The notes under the pieces were generated by a model. The model saw only the letters and a list, made by a program, of their open reading frames with translations, did no database searches and was not told the origin of the DNA. DNA of 64,000 nt from Labrys monachus (GTDB lineage: Bacteria > Pseudomonadota > Alphaproteobacteria > Rhizobiales > Labraceae): NCBI RefSeq assembly GCF_030814655.1, contig NZ_JAUSVK010000001.1, positions 3,057,501 through 3,121,500 of the forward strand, given 5' to 3'. The first letter of the stretch is position 1. Every line of letters begins with the position of its first letter. The position numbers and the translations under genes were made by a program. This document shows positions 8,353 to 17,951 of this stretch, one piece after another.

Positions 8353-10242
8353 TCAGTTGCCTGCCAGATATTGCCGGGGGTTGACCGGAGCGGCGCCCTT
8401 GCGCACCTCGAAGAGGAGCTGAGGCGAGGTGACGTTTCCGGTCTGCCCCGCCGTGGCGATGACCTGGCCCCGCCTGACGGCATCGCCCTTCTTGACCTCC
8501 AGATCCTTGGCATGGCCGTAGGCGGTGACATAGCCGTTGGCATGGCGGATGAGGATGAGGTTGCCGTAGCCCTTCAGCTCGTTGCCGGCATAGGCGACCA
8601 CGCCGTCCTCGGCAGCCTTGACCTCGGTGCCCTCGGGAACCGAGATATTGATGCCGTCGCTGTTGCGGCCGAAATCCTGGATGACGCGTCCCTTGACCGG
8701 CCAGCGGAATTCAGGATTGGCGGGCTTGGCAGCCGCCGCATCGACGGCCACCGTCTGGGAGGCCGCCTGCTGGTCGCCGGGCTCGTGCGGAATGCTCGCC
8801 GTGACGGCGGGAGCAGGCTGCGGCGCGGCTTCCACCCGTGCGGTCTTGACCGCGACCGGCTTGGATATCGGCTTGGATTTGGCCAAAGCGAGCTTTTCGG
8901 CCTTGAGTTTGGCACTCTTTTCCGCCTCGGAGGGGGCGGCGGCGGCCAGATGGGCAGGCTTGGTCTTCACCTTAGCGAGCGGCGTCGCTTCAGCGACATG
9001 GACCGGCTTGACGACGGCGGTCGCCACAGGCCGCACCGTCGCCGGCTTGGCCACCGGCTTGATCTGCGCGGACCGGACCGGCACCGGCTTGGCGGCGATA
9101 TGGCCCTGCGTGGCGGCGGTGCGGACGGCCTCGATCTTGACAGGCTTGGCGGGCCGCGCCGGCACGGCCGGCCGCGGCGCCATTTCCGTGGCGGCAGCGA
9201 CGGGAACGTCCCGCGGCGGCCGGTTGTCGAACGCCTGCTCGGCATGGCCGCGCGGAGCCTGCTGAGGAACCTCGGCCGCTGCCGCCCGGACGGCGGCGCC
9301 CGGAACCTTCAACTGCTGCCCGATCTTGACGCTCATCCACTCGTCGATGCCGTTTTCCTTGGCGAGGCGGGGACGGGTGGTGCCATAGGCCTTGGCGATC
9401 GAGGTCAGCGTCTCGCCCGGCTTCACGACATGGATGCCACGGGGCTCGGTCGCCACGCGTGGCCGCGTGCCGGCCGGCGTCGTCGCAACCGGCCGGATCT
9501 TGGCTTCCCCGACGCTCGCGCGCGCCGTCTCCACGGCGGGATCATCTGGATAGGGCTGCTCTTCGCTGACCCGGCGCGGCCTGGCTGCGGTCTCGGGGGC
9601 CGGAGCCGAGGCTGGCGCTGCCTTGGCCGTGGCGTTGTAGACGGGGATGATGACCTGCTGGCCGGGCGAGAGAGCGCGGCCGCGCAGCCCGTTTACCTTC
9701 ATGATCGCATCGGACGGCACGCCATAGCGGTTCGACAGGGTATTGATGTCCTCGCCGGCCCGCGCCGTGACGGTCGCGCCGCCATCGGCGCTCCAGCCAC
9801 CGGCCTTGAAGCCGCCGATCTGCGGTTCGGGAGTTGCGATGGCGCCGGTGACCAGGGGCTGCTCGCCGCGATTGACGCGATACTCGGTCTGCGGAACGCT
9901 GCGCTCGGACACCGATCCCACCGGAGGCAGCGGCTGTGCGGCAACCGGCCGCGACGCCGGCACGGTGCCGACGGCGTAGCCGGGGTCGGGCTGCATCCGC
10001 GCGCCGTTGTTGTAGCCCGGGTTGGGCCGCATCCGCGCGCCATTGTTGTAAGCCGGCCGGGGCGCGTCGTTATACGCGACCTGGCCTGATCCGGTATCGG
10101 AAGGATTGAAGGGGTTCGAAAACGGATTTGACGAAAATCGCGATGTGCTGTCACCGCAACCTGCGGTGAGGCCGGCCATAAGGGCGATGACTGCGACGCG
10201 CGACAAGTGGCGCGAACGGATCGGCTTGCTCGGAAAACGCAT
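8353..10242 (-). CDS. LysM/LytM lipoprotein, NlpD/DipM-type amidase activator (degenerate M23)
   Basis: A 629-residue envelope protein. A lipobox, LTAG then Cys29, ends the signal peptide. Two LysM peptidoglycan-binding domains follow (about 157-197 and 270-313), then a long Ala/Pro/Lys-rich linker and a C-terminal LytM (M23) domain from about 515. Catalytic M23 enzymes have an H-x3-D motif and an H-x-H motif; here these read NSDGINIS and PQLLFEVR, so key histidines are missing. This points to an NlpD/EnvC/DipM-style activator of cell-wall amidases during division rather than a hydrolase. The neighbouring pcm-surE order is classic for nlpD. Confidence 0.9.
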   Translation of the reverse strand: MRFPSKPIRSRHLSRVAVIALMAGLTAGCGDSTSRFSSNPFSNPFNPSDTGSGQVAYNDAPRPAYNNGARMRPNPGYNNGARMQPDPGYAVGTVPASRPVAAQPLPPVGSVSERSVPQTEYRVNRGEQPLVTGAIATPEPQIGGFKAGGWSADGGATVTARAGEDINTLSNRYGVPSDAIMKVNGLRGRALSPGQQVIIPVYNATAKAAPASAPAPETAARPRRVSEEQPYPDDPAVETARASVGEAKIRPVATTPAGTRPRVATEPRGIHVVKPGETLTSIAKAYGTTRPRLAKENGIDEWMSVKIGQQLKVPGAAVRAAAAEVPQQAPRGHAEQAFDNRPPRDVPVAAATEMAPRPAVPARPAKPVKIEAVRTAATQGHIAAKPVPVRSAQIKPVAKPATVRPVATAVVKPVHVAEATPLAKVKTKPAHLAAAAPSEAEKSAKLKAEKLALAKSKPISKPVAVKTARVEAAPQPAPAVTASIPHEPGDQQAASQTVAVDAAAAKPANPEFRWPVKGRVIQDFGRNSDGINISVPEGTEVKAAEDGVVAYAGNELKGYGNLILIRHANGYVTAYGHAKDLEVKKGDAVRRGQVIATAGQTGNVTSPQLLFEVRKGAAPVNPRQYLAGN

Positions 10243-10617
10243 AGGACGCTCACACCCACGCTACGAAAGGGACGCCATGATTAAGCGCGTATTGGGGTAA
10301 ACAACGACTTAAGACCCCGGTGCAATTCCGCCCGAGTTTTACGATCGCCGGACCTCGGCTTTCACCTCAGGGACGGTCCCTGACGGCTCGACCGAGGCTA
10401 TTCCTCGCGTCAAAGCGCTGGTTTCGCTGGCGAATTGGACGATAGGGGGGTCGGCTCGGCATCGACCTGCGGCCATCGGTGTTCCGCCTCGCCCCCCGTG
10501 CCCGGCGACGGCGATCAATGCGGGGCTCACAGCGTTCCCTAAGGGAATGAAAGTGATTCGCAGTAGGCACGAGAATCATCGGCCCGTCCACCGGCCTTAT
10601 GATTCTCGATCTATCGA
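10243..10617. other. Intergenic region upstream of the LytM gene and downstream of pcm
   Basis: These 375 bases contain no convincing gene. They hold the promoter side of the LytM lipoprotein gene (minus strand, from 10243 up), a short inverted repeat TTCCC-TAA-GGGAA near 10535, and the pcm terminator hairpin at 10571-10607. Short reading frames across it are spurious by composition. Confidence 0.5.
10571..10607 (-). terminator. Hairpin downstream of pcm
   Basis: GAGAATCAT (10571-10579) and ATGATTCTC (10599-10607) pair over nine bases, with GGCC/GGCC able to pair inside. It begins 10 bases past the pcm stop on the minus strand and closes the serS-surE-pcm transcript. There is no clear T-run, so termination is inferred. 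Confidence 0.55.
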
Positions 10618-11292
10618 TCAGAGGCGGTCCGCGACATCCGGGATCATGGCGGTGGCACGAACTTCCATCAGATTCGTATGGGAAAAACCGTCGGCGTCGC
10701 GCGTGATCAGGGTCAGCCTCTGCTCCTGCCCCGCCTCCCCGATCGGCACGATCATGCGCCCGCCGAGGGCCAGCTGATCGAGCAGCTCGGTCGGCACTTC
10801 GGGCACGGCGGCCGTGGCGACGATCCTGTCGAAGGGCGCCTGCTGGCGCCAGCCGCGGCTCCCGTCGGCCACCATCATGGTGACGTTGAGGATCGTCACC
10901 GCCCGCAGCCTCTCTTCGGCCTCGGTGATCAGGGTACGCCAGCGATCCAGGGTGAGGACGCGCTTGGCGAGCCGGCCGAGGACGGCGGTCAGATAGCCGG
11001 AACCGGTTCCGATCTCGAGGACGCGATGCAGCGGCTCCACGTCCAGCCGCTCGGCGATGGTCGCGGCCAGCACGGGAGGCGTGATGGTTTGCCCGCATTG
11101 AATGGGCAGGCTGAGATCACGCCAGGCGAACTCGGCGAATTCGGGCAGCACGAAAAGCGGACGCGGCAGCGTCGACACCGCATTCAGCACCTTCTGGTCG
11201 GTCAGGCCGCGCAGACGCAGGCGCAGGATGAACGCCATCATGGCTTCCGCGTGCTGCTCCTCCCGCTCCGGCACCGCCCGTCCATCCGTCAT
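10618..11292 (-). CDS. pcm: Protein-L-isoaspartate O-methyltransferase
   Basis: A 224-residue cytoplasmic methyltransferase that repairs isoaspartyl residues in aged proteins with S-adenosylmethionine. The SAM motif I is VLEIGTGSGYLTAVL; upstream lies LPIQCGQTITPP, equivalent to the family's substrate-binding Q-x-I-S-x-P segment. The start at 11292 overlaps the surE stop (ATGA), which fixes it against the longer open frame. surE-pcm pairing is widespread in proteobacteria. Confidence 0.95.
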   Translation of the reverse strand: MTDGRAVPEREEQHAEAMMAFILRLRLRGLTDQKVLNAVSTLPRPLFVLPEFAEFAWRDLSLPIQCGQTITPPVLAATIAERLDVEPLHRVLEIGTGSGYLTAVLGRLAKRVLTLDRWRTLITEAEERLRAVTILNVTMMVADGSRGWRQQAPFDRIVATAAVPEVPTELLDQLALGGRMIVPIGEAGQEQRLTLITRDADGFSHTNLMEVRATAMIPDVADRL

Positions 11293-12062
11293 GATACGGC
11301 TTCGAAGACATCCGCGAGACGTTGCAGGGCAGCGACGTCGCTGAGGTTGAGATGAAGCGGCGAGATCGAGATCCGCTTCTGGAACATCGCCCAGAGGTCG
11401 GTGCCTTCGACGCGCGTCGGCGTCTCCCGCCGGAAGGCGAGCCAATAATAGGACCCGCCGCGGAAGTCCTCGCGCTCGACGACATCGATCAGCGCGGACT
11501 GGTTGCGCTGGCCCTGGGTGGTGACCGAGACGCCGGCGACCTCATCCGGTTCGCAGTCCGGGAAGTTGACGTTGAACAGGACCCCCTTGGAGAAGCCGTG
11601 CGCCAGCAGCTTGCGGATGACCATGGGGCCGTGCTGCTCGGCGCAGTTCCAGCGGAGTCCCTCCCCGCCCCCGATGCCGAGGGCCTGGCTCAAGGCGATG
11701 GAGGGAATGCCGAGCAAGGTCCCCTCCATCGCCGCCGCGATGGTGCCGGAATAGGTGACGTCCTCGGCAATGTTCTGCCCGCGATTGACGCCGGACAGGA
11801 TGAGGTCGGGCGCCTTGCCCTTGAGCACATGCTGCACGCCCATGATGACGCAATCGGTCGGCGTCCCGCTGACGGCGTAGCGCTTCTCGCCGATGTGCCG
11901 CAGCCGCAGCGGCGTGCTCAGCGACAGGGAGTGGGACACGCCCGATTGATCGGTCTCGGGAGCGATGACGGTGACATCCTCGCTCAGAGCCCGGGCGATC
12001 CTTTCCAGGCTGACGAGGCCGGGAGCATGGATGCCATCGTCATTGGTGATGAGAATTCGCAT
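11289..12062 (-). CDS. surE: 5'/3'-nucleotidase SurE
   Basis: A 257-residue metal-dependent nucleoside-monophosphate phosphatase. The N-terminal ILITNDDGIHAPG carries the Asp8-Asp9 metal ligands, QSGVSHSLSLS the conserved Ser, and ILSGVNRGQNIAEDVTYSGT the Asn loop. AGGAAGG precedes the ATG. It sits between serS and pcm, coupled to pcm by a four-base overlap. Confidence 0.97.
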   Translation of the reverse strand: MRILITNDDGIHAPGLVSLERIARALSEDVTVIAPETDQSGVSHSLSLSTPLRLRHIGEKRYAVSGTPTDCVIMGVQHVLKGKAPDLILSGVNRGQNIAEDVTYSGTIAAAMEGTLLGIPSIALSQALGIGGGEGLRWNCAEQHGPMVIRKLLAHGFSKGVLFNVNFPDCEPDEVAGVSVTTQGQRNQSALIDVVEREDFRGGSYYWLAFRRETPTRVEGTDLWAMFQKRISISPLHLNLSDVAALQRLADVFEAVS

Positions 12063-12107
12063 CGGGCCTTCCTGTCTGAGCCGTGCCGCAATGAAGGGGA
12101 CCGCCGC

Positions 12108-13391
12108 CTATCGCTTTTCGATACGCGTCACGCCGCCCATATAGGGAACGAGACGATCCGGCACCGTGATCGAGCCGTCCTCGTTCTGGTAGTTCTCCAT
12201 CACCGCCACCAGAGCGCGGCCGACGGCAACGCCCGACCCGTTGAGGGTGTGGACGAAGCGGGGGGCGCCGCCGGACTTCGGACGGCTGCGCGCATTCATC
12301 CGCCGCGCCTGGAAATCCCCGCACACCGAGCATGAGGAGATCTCCCGGAACTGGTCCTGTCCCGGCAGCCAGACCTCGATATCGTAGGTCTTCTGGGCGC
12401 CGAAGCCCATGTCGCCCGTGCTCAGCGTCATCACCCGATAATGCAGGTCCAGGCCTTTCAGCACCGCCTCGGCGCAAGCGAGCATGCGCTCATGTTCGTC
12501 CCTGCTCTGCTCGGGGGTGGTGATCGAAACGAGCTCGACCTTCTGGAACTGATGCTGGCGAATCATGCCGCGGGTGTCGCGTCCGGCCGAGCCTGCCTCG
12601 GCGCGGAAGCAATGCGTCAGGGCCGTCAGGCGCAGGGGGAGTTCCTCCTCGCCGGTGATCTGATCGCGCACGAGGTTGGTCAGCGACACTTCGGCGGTCG
12701 GAATCAGCCAGAAATCGCCGGGCTGCACACGGAACAGGTCCTCGGCGAATTTGGGCAGCTGGTTGGTTCCGAACACGGCGTCGTCGCGGACCAGCAGGGG
12801 CGGATTGACCTCGGTATAGCCATGCTCGCCGGTGTGCAGATCGAGCATGTACTGGCCGAGCGCCCGTTCGAGGCGCGCCAGCTGCTTCCTGAGGACGACG
12901 AAACGGGCGCCGGAGATCTTGGCCGCCGTTTCGAAATCCATCTGGCCGAGCGCCTCGCCAAGCTGGAAATGCTCTTGGGGCGGGAAGGTGAAGGCAGGGG
13001 CGACGCCGTGACGATGGCGCTCGACATTGGCATGTTCGTCCGCGCCGACAGGCACATCGTCGAGCGGCAGGTTCGGAATGGACGACAGCTGGTCGAACAG
13101 CGCCTTCTCGGCCTCGCGCAGCGCCTCCTCGTCGGCGGGCATCGACGCCTTGAGGGAAGCGACCTCGGCCATCAGCGCCTGGGCCCTCGCCTCGTCCTTC
13201 TGCGCCTTGGCCTGCCCGATCTCCTTCGAGGCGGCGTTGCGTCTCTCCTGCGAAGATTGAAGCTTGCCGACGAGCCCGCGGCGGCGGTCGTCGAGCTCGA
13301 GTATGGTCGCCGAAAGAGGCGCGAGGCCTCTGCGGCCTCGGCCTTCATCGAAGAGACCCGGATTGTCGCGGATCCACTTCACGTCATACAT
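12108..13391 (-). CDS. serS: Serine--tRNA ligase
   Basis: A 427-residue class II synthetase. The N-terminal long antiparallel coiled coil (about residues 30-100) binds tRNA-Ser. Motif 2 is [20 protein letters not shown] and motif 3 is [18 protein letters not shown]. Length and order are standard. It is 45 bases before surE and 57 bases after tatC in the same direction. Confidence 0.97.
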   Translation of the reverse strand: MYDVKWIRDNPGLFDEGRGRRGLAPLSATILELDDRRRGLVGKLQSSQERRNAASKEIGQAKAQKDEARAQALMAEVASLKASMPADEEALREAEKALFDQLSSIPNLPLDDVPVGADEHANVERHRHGVAPAFTFPPQEHFQLGEALGQMDFETAAKISGARFVVLRKQLARLERALGQYMLDLHTGEHGYTEVNPPLLVRDDAVFGTNQLPKFAEDLFRVQPGDFWLIPTAEVSLTNLVRDQITGEEELPLRLTALTHCFRAEAGSAGRDTRGMIRQHQFQKVELVSITTPEQSRDEHERMLACAEAVLKGLDLHYRVMTLSTGDMGFGAQKTYDIEVWLPGQDQFREISSCSVCGDFQARRMNARSRPKSGGAPRFVHTLNGSGVAVGRALVAVMENYQNEDGSITVPDRLVPYMGGVTRIEKR

Positions 13392-13448
13392 GAGACCAAC
13401 TCCAGACCACGGGGTATCCCGGCCATCGTCACGCCGGGCGCGCGCCGC

Positions 13449-14240
13449 TCAGGGGTTGCCGTCGCCTTGGGCTTCCGCGCGCTTCTTCTCCACCCATCTC
13501 ACCGAGAAGACCGAGAGTTCGTAAAGGAGCACGCCCGGCACGGCAAGCGCCAACATGCTCCAGGGGTCCGGCGGGGCGAGGATGGCGGCGGCGATGAAGA
13601 CGATGACGATGGCGTAGCGCCGCCTCGTCCTCAGGAAGGTGGAATCGATGATGCCCATGCGTCCGAGCAGCGTCAGCACCACCGGCAGCTGAAAGACGAT
13701 GCCGAAGGCGAACACCAGGTTCATCACCAGCGAAAGATAGGCGTCGACGGTGGCGAGCAACTGGATCGACGCCTCGCCCTGCCCGCCCGATTGCTGCATG
13801 GCCAAAGCGAAATGCATGACCATGGGCATGGCGAGGAAGAACACCAGGAGACCGCCGAGGAAGAAGAAGATCGGCGTGGCGACGAGATAGGGCAGGAAGG
13901 CGTCACGCTCGTGCTTGTAGAGCCCCGGTGCCACGAAACGATAGATCTGGATGGCGAAGAAGGGAAAGCCGATAAAGGCGGAGGCGAAGAGCGCCACGCG
14001 GATCTGCGTGAACAGGAAGTCGAGAGGCGCGTTGTAGATCAGCTTGACGTCGGCGTCTGGAAAGCTGGACGCCGCCCACTGATAGGGCCACAGCAGGCCG
14101 TTATAGATGTGTTTCGACACGGCGAAGCACAGGACGAACAGGACGATGAAGGCGATGCCCGATTTGAGCAGCCTGTTTCGCAGTTCGAGCAGGTGATCGA
14201 GGAGCGGGGCCTTGGAGGCTTCGATGTCGTCCTGACTCAT
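13449..14240 (-). CDS. tatC: Sec-independent translocase subunit TatC
   Basis: A 263-residue six-helix membrane protein that recognises twin-arginine signal peptides. The N terminus MSQDDIEASKAPLLDHLLEL followed by RNRL is the conserved E-L-R-x-R segment; FFLGGLLVFFLAMP and LVFAFGIVFQLPVV are typical helices. The frame is open to 14378, but the ATG at 14240 gives the family N terminus. Third gene of tatABC. Confidence 0.97.
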   Translation of the reverse strand: MSQDDIEASKAPLLDHLLELRNRLLKSGIAFIVLFVLCFAVSKHIYNGLLWPYQWAASSFPDADVKLIYNAPLDFLFTQIRVALFASAFIGFPFFAIQIYRFVAPGLYKHERDAFLPYLVATPIFFFLGGLLVFFLAMPMVMHFALAMQQSGGQGEASIQLLATVDAYLSLVMNLVFAFGIVFQLPVVLTLLGRMGIIDSTFLRTRRRYAIVIVFIAAAILAPPDPWSMLALAVPGVLLYELSVFSVRWVEKKRAEAQGDGNP

Positions 14241-14349
14241 ACAAGGCACCAATATCGTCCGGCAACCGCGCTGTTGCGGATCGCCTCCGGGGCCGGGGCC
14301 CGGAAGGATGGGAGATTCGGCGAACCGAAGCGGGAAATCGTCCCCTTCT

Positions 14350-14802
14350 TCATCGCCGGAATACGGCCAGGGGAGCAAAGGCGGAGGGGATGTCGACGCC
14401 GTCCAGATCGCTGCCCAGCAGGGACGGCGACAGCCGCCCGCCCCCGATCGACGGTGCCGGCGCTTCCTGGGCGACCGCGCTCGGCACGGGAGCCGCGCTT
14501 TGCGAGGGATCGTCCGGGAACATCGAGCCCGACAGCACGTTTCGCGCGACGCCGAGCGGGTTCATCACGCTGGAGATGCCGGCAGCCGATTGCCGCAGGA
14601 CGTCGAATTCCTTCTTGACGTCCTCGAGATTGGCTTCCTTCAGGGCCTGGTTGAACTGGCCCTGAAACTCGCCGGCCATGCGCCGCACCTTGTTCAAGCC
14701 ACGGCCGAGGGAGCGCATCGTGTTTGGCAGCTCCCGCGGGCCGATGGCCACCACGGCGACCACGCCGACGATCAGGAGCTCGCTCCAGCCAATGTCAAAC
14801 AT
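14350..14802 (-). CDS. tatB: Sec-independent translocase subunit TatB
   Basis: A 150-residue protein beginning MFDIGWSELLIVGVVAVVAI, the TatB membrane helix, with the hinge GPRELPNTMRSLGRG and an amphipathic helix after it, then a variable Pro/Ala-rich tail. The ATG at 14802 is chosen over the longer frame because it gives the canonical N terminus. It lies between tatA and tatC; with TatC it forms the signal-peptide receptor. Confidence 0.95.
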   Translation of the reverse strand: MFDIGWSELLIVGVVAVVAIGPRELPNTMRSLGRGLNKVRRMAGEFQGQFNQALKEANLEDVKKEFDVLRQSAAGISSVMNPLGVARNVLSGSMFPDDPSQSAAPVPSAVAQEAPAPSIGGGRLSPSLLGSDLDGVDIPSAFAPLAVFRR

Positions 14803-14891
14803 GGGGCGTTCAGTCCGGCAAAAGAAAGCGCTCCGACGTACTTGGACGCGGAGCACACAAAAGGCAAGGCTTCAGACAAGTGAGGCTGGGT

Positions 14892-15119
14892 TCAGCCGAC
14901 CTTGCTCTGTTCCGTCGAGGTGATCGGAACGCCATTCTTGCCGTCGATGGTCTTCACAGACGCCGCGGCAGGCGTCTCGTCCTCGGCCATGCCCTTCTTG
15001 AAGGCCTTCATGCCCTTGGCGACGTCGCCCATCAGCTCGGACACCTTGCCACGCCCGCCGAACAGCAGGACGACGACGGCAAGAAGCAGAAGCCAATGCC
15101 AGATACTCATGCTACCCAT
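14892..15119 (-). CDS. tatA: Sec-independent translocase subunit TatA
   Basis: A 75-residue pore-forming component: a short N-terminal membrane helix ([16 protein letters not shown]), the [20 protein letters not shown] hinge and amphipathic helix, and a polar tail. GGGAGG five bases before the ATG at 15119 decides the start over the Met at residue 4. It opens the tatABC-serS-surE-pcm run. Confidence 0.96.
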   Translation of the reverse strand: MGSMSIWHWLLLLAVVVLLFGGRGKVSELMGDVAKGMKAFKKGMAEDETPAAASVKTIDGKNGVPITSTEQSKVG

Positions 15120-15193
15120 AATAACCTCCCCTAGCAGCCAAGCCGGATGTGGATGACATCAGCGGCGCCGCGCTGGACCCGATGATCAACTGG

Positions 15194-15222
15194 AATCTAT
15201 GCGCCCATAGCGGCAAAAACAA
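15194..15222 (-). promoter_or_regulatory. Candidate promoter for tatABC
   Basis: On the minus strand TTGTTT and TAGATT are separated by 17 bases in the 156-base gap between scpB and tatA, about 75 bases before the tatA ATG. The match to a housekeeping sigma promoter is moderate. Confidence 0.35.
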
Positions 15223-15275
15223 GAACTACTGCCGCCCGTTTTCGGACATGCACCGGACAGTTTCACGAAAATGTC

Positions 15276-15968
15276 TCAAATCCCCGTCTCCGCGTCCGCT
15301 TCCGGGAAGGCGAAGGACAGGTCGCCGGGGTCAAGAGGCTCCTCGTCGGGCGTCAACGCGCTGTCGTCGCAAGGCGTGGGGATGGTGAATCCGGGCGGAA
15401 GCCGCCCCTCCAGCAGGCCCGCGCCCTTGAGTTCGTCGAGACCGGGCAAGTCGGTGATGCCGTCGAGGCCGAAATGGTCGAGGAAGGCCGCGGTGGTGCC
15501 ATAGGTCACCGGGCGGCCGGGCGTGCGGCGACGGCCCCGCAGGCGAATCCATCCGGTCTCGAGGAGGACGTCGATCGTGCCCTTGGAGGTCGAGACGCTG
15601 CGGATGTCCTCGATCTCCGCCCGCGTCACCGGCTGGTGATAGGCGATGATCGCCAGGGTTTCCATGGCGGCGCGTGACAGCCTGCGCGTCTCGCAGGCGT
15701 CGCGCGAGAGCAGCCAGGCCAGGTCGTCCGCCGTGCGAAAGGCCCAGCGCCCGCCGAGGCGGACGAGGTTCACGCCCCGTACGGCGTAGTCGGCCTGCAG
15801 TGCGAGGAGGACCGCCGGCACGTCGGCGCCTTCCGGCAGGCGGGCCGCCAGCGTCGCCTCGTCCAGCGGTTCGAGCGCGGCGAAAAGCAGGGCCTCGGCG
15901 AGGCGCATGTGCTCGCGCAGATCCGTCCGTCCGTCGGTTGCCGGCTGTAGAGACGCCATCTTGCCCAC
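15276..15968 (-). CDS. scpB: Segregation and condensation protein B
   Basis: A 230-residue winged-helix protein, the kleisin-binding dimer of the SMC-ScpAB condensin. The family pattern is in LRLAEALLFAALEPLDEATL near residue 20 and MxTLAIIAYHQPVTRAEIE near residue 102, then STSKGTIDVLLETGWI and GRRRTPGRPVTYGTT. The C-terminal tail is acidic. It lies 3 bases after scpA, consistent with one transcript nagZ-scpA-scpB. Confidence 0.95.
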   Translation of the reverse strand: MGKMASLQPATDGRTDLREHMRLAEALLFAALEPLDEATLAARLPEGADVPAVLLALQADYAVRGVNLVRLGGRWAFRTADDLAWLLSRDACETRRLSRAAMETLAIIAYHQPVTRAEIEDIRSVSTSKGTIDVLLETGWIRLRGRRRTPGRPVTYGTTAAFLDHFGLDGITDLPGLDELKGAGLLEGRLPPGFTIPTPCDDSALTPDEEPLDPGDLSFAFPEADAETGI

Positions 15969-15971
15969 GAT

Positions 15972-16775
15972 CTATTTCCCTTGCTGCCCGGTTCCGGCCT
16001 CGCCGGTCTCGCACGATCGCAGATAAATCGGCGAGAACGGTGCCTCCTGGCGCAGAGCGAGCTTGCCTTCCTTGACGAGTTCGAGGCTTGCGGAGAAGCT
16101 TGACGCCCGCACCGTCGCACTTGTCGAGGGTTCGCCGAGGTAATCCACCAGAAATTCATCGAGCCGCAGCCAGCCCATGTCGCGCCCGAGGAGCTTCTCG
16201 ATGCATTCGCGGGCTTGCGCGAGGGTCCATACCTTGCGTTGCGGCAGGCTTATGCGGACATGCGCATGGCGCTGGCGCTGGCCCGCATAGGCGGAGAGCA
16301 GGTCGTGCAGGGTGGCCTCGAAACGGCCGCGCTTGGTGAGGCGCACGCCTTCGGGCATGCCGCGAAAGAACACATCCCGCCCGAGCAGGCTGCGCTCCTG
16401 CAGGCGGCCTGCCGCGACGCGCATGGCGTCGAGCCTCTGCAGGCGGAAGGCAAGCGCCGCAGCGAGTTCGGCGGTCGGTGGCTCCTCGCCCTTCGGCGGC
16501 TCCGGCAGGAGCAGGCGCGACTTGAAATAGGCGAGCCATGCCGCCATCACCAGGTAGTCCGCCGCAAGTTCGAGCCGCAGCTTGCGCGCCTCCTCCACGA
16601 ACAGGAGATATTGCTCGGCGAGGGCCAGGATGGAAATGCGGGTGAGGTCCACCTTCTGCCGCCGGGCGAGTTCGAGCAGCAGATCGAGCGGGCCTTCGAA
16701 GCCGTCGACGTCGACGACGAGCGTGGGGTCCGCCGCCATCCTGCCGGTATCCGCCGGGTCGGGAAATGCCGACAT
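15972..16775 (-). CDS. scpA: Segregation and condensation protein A (kleisin)
   Basis: A 267-residue kleisin. FEGPLDLLLELARRQKVDL (from about residue 25) is the diagnostic N-terminal motif that contacts the SMC neck; AADYLVMAAWLAYFKSRLLL follows, and the C-terminal winged helix ends the protein. It abuts nagZ (start of scpA at 16775, nagZ stop from 16776) and is followed directly by scpB. Confidence 0.95.
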   Translation of the reverse strand: MSAFPDPADTGRMAADPTLVVDVDGFEGPLDLLLELARRQKVDLTRISILALAEQYLLFVEEARKLRLELAADYLVMAAWLAYFKSRLLLPEPPKGEEPPTAELAAALAFRLQRLDAMRVAAGRLQERSLLGRDVFFRGMPEGVRLTKRGRFEATLHDLLSAYAGQRQRHAHVRISLPQRKVWTLAQARECIEKLLGRDMGWLRLDEFLVDYLGEPSTSATVRASSFSASLELVKEGKLALRQEAPFSPIYLRSCETGEAGTGQQGK

Positions 16776-17798
16776 TCAACCCACCCTTTCCGTTGCCAGT
16801 GCCGATGCGAGCCGCGCCCGGGCCTCATCGACGTCGATCGGCTCCGGCAGGTGGCGAATGCGGGCGAGCGCCGCGTCGGCCCGCCGCCGGGCCTTGCCGG
16901 CGAGGCGCGGCGCGGCGGCGGCAACCCCGATCATCTCGTCCATCTTCCCGTTGCAGTGCAGCCCGAGGTCGCAGCCCGCCGCGAAGGCGCGGGCGGCCCT
17001 TTCCGCGAGCGTTCCGGCAAGAGCCTGCATGGAGAGATCGTCGCTCATCAGCAGGCCATCATAGCCGATCGCCCCGCGAATGACACTGCGGATCACCTTT
17101 CTCGACGTCGTGGCTGGGGATGACGGGTCGAGCGCGGTGTAGACCACGTGGGCCGTCATCGCGGCCGGCAGGTCCGCCAGCATGCGGAAGGGCATGAAGT
17201 CGAGCGATTCGAGTTCCGCCCGCGAGGCCTGCACCACCGGCAGCGCCAGATGGCTGTCCACCCCCGCCCGGCCGTGCCCCGGCACGTGCTTCATCACCGG
17301 CAGGACGCCCCCGGCGACCAGCCCCTCGGCGGCGGCGCGCCCGAGCGTGCCGACCGTCTCCGCGTCCATGCCATAGGCGCGGTCGCCGATCACGTCATGG
17401 GCGCCGGGCACGGGAATGTCGAGCACCGGCATGCAATCGACATTGATTCCCACCGCCAGCAGGTCATGCGCCATCAGCCGGGCACCGAGGCGGGTGATCT
17501 CGCGCCGTGTCAGGGGATCGTTGGCATAGATCTCGCCATATCGCCGCGCTGGCGGATATTTCGGCCAGTTCGGCGCGGTCAGCCGCTGCACGCGTCCCCC
17601 TTCCTGGTCGACCAGCACCGGCGCGTCGCGGCCCACCGCCTCGCGCAGCGCGGCCGTCAGAGCGAGGACGTCGGCAGGCGCGCCGATATTGCGCCGGAAC
17701 AGGATGAAGCCCCAGGGATCGGCATCGCGAAAGAAAGCCTTCTCGTCCTGCGAGAGCGAAGGGCCGGCACAGCCCAGAACAAGTGCCGAAACGGGCAT
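16776..17798 (-). CDS. nagZ: Beta-N-acetylhexosaminidase NagZ
   Basis: A 340-residue glycoside hydrolase family 3 enzyme that removes GlcNAc from anhydro-muropeptides in cell-wall recycling. It has VLVDQEGGRVQRL, the family catalytic loop as KHVPGHG (normally KHFPGHG) with a following Asp-Ser-His, and the nucleophile segment LLMSDDLSM. The ATG at 17798, with AGGAAG before it, is preferred to the longer frame because no export signal is expected. Confidence 0.95.
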   Translation of the reverse strand: MPVSALVLGCAGPSLSQDEKAFFRDADPWGFILFRRNIGAPADVLALTAALREAVGRDAPVLVDQEGGRVQRLTAPNWPKYPPARRYGEIYANDPLTRREITRLGARLMAHDLLAVGINVDCMPVLDIPVPGAHDVIGDRAYGMDAETVGTLGRAAAEGLVAGGVLPVMKHVPGHGRAGVDSHLALPVVQASRAELESLDFMPFRMLADLPAAMTAHVVYTALDPSSPATTSRKVIRSVIRGAIGYDGLLMSDDLSMQALAGTLAERAARAFAAGCDLGLHCNGKMDEMIGVAAAAPRLAGKARRRADAALARIRHLPEPIDVDEARARLASALATERVG

Positions 17799-17913
17799 CG
17801 ACGGTTCTTCCTGAAAGAGAGGCTCCATCGGCGGATGAAGCAATGGCGACAACGCCCCGGAGGCGCGGCCTTGCGCTCGCGTCATGAAGCTGAAGGCGGA
17901 CCGAAAATAGCAA

Positions 17914-17935
17914 AGGCCCGGCTGAAGCCGGGCCT
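17914..17935 (-). terminator. Intrinsic terminator after the SPOR-domain gene
   Basis: A perfect 10-bp stem, AGGCCCGGCT with AGCCGGGCCT, lies 16 bases past the SPOR gene stop. On the minus strand it is followed by TTTGCTATTTT, a suitable T-rich tail. nagZ would then need its own promoter. Confidence 0.75.
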
Positions 17936-17951
17936 GTCGCCGATCGATTCG

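Noticed and set aside
8353-10242. Call as an active M23 endopeptidase
   Set aside because: The histidines of both catalytic motifs are replaced, so an activator role fits better.
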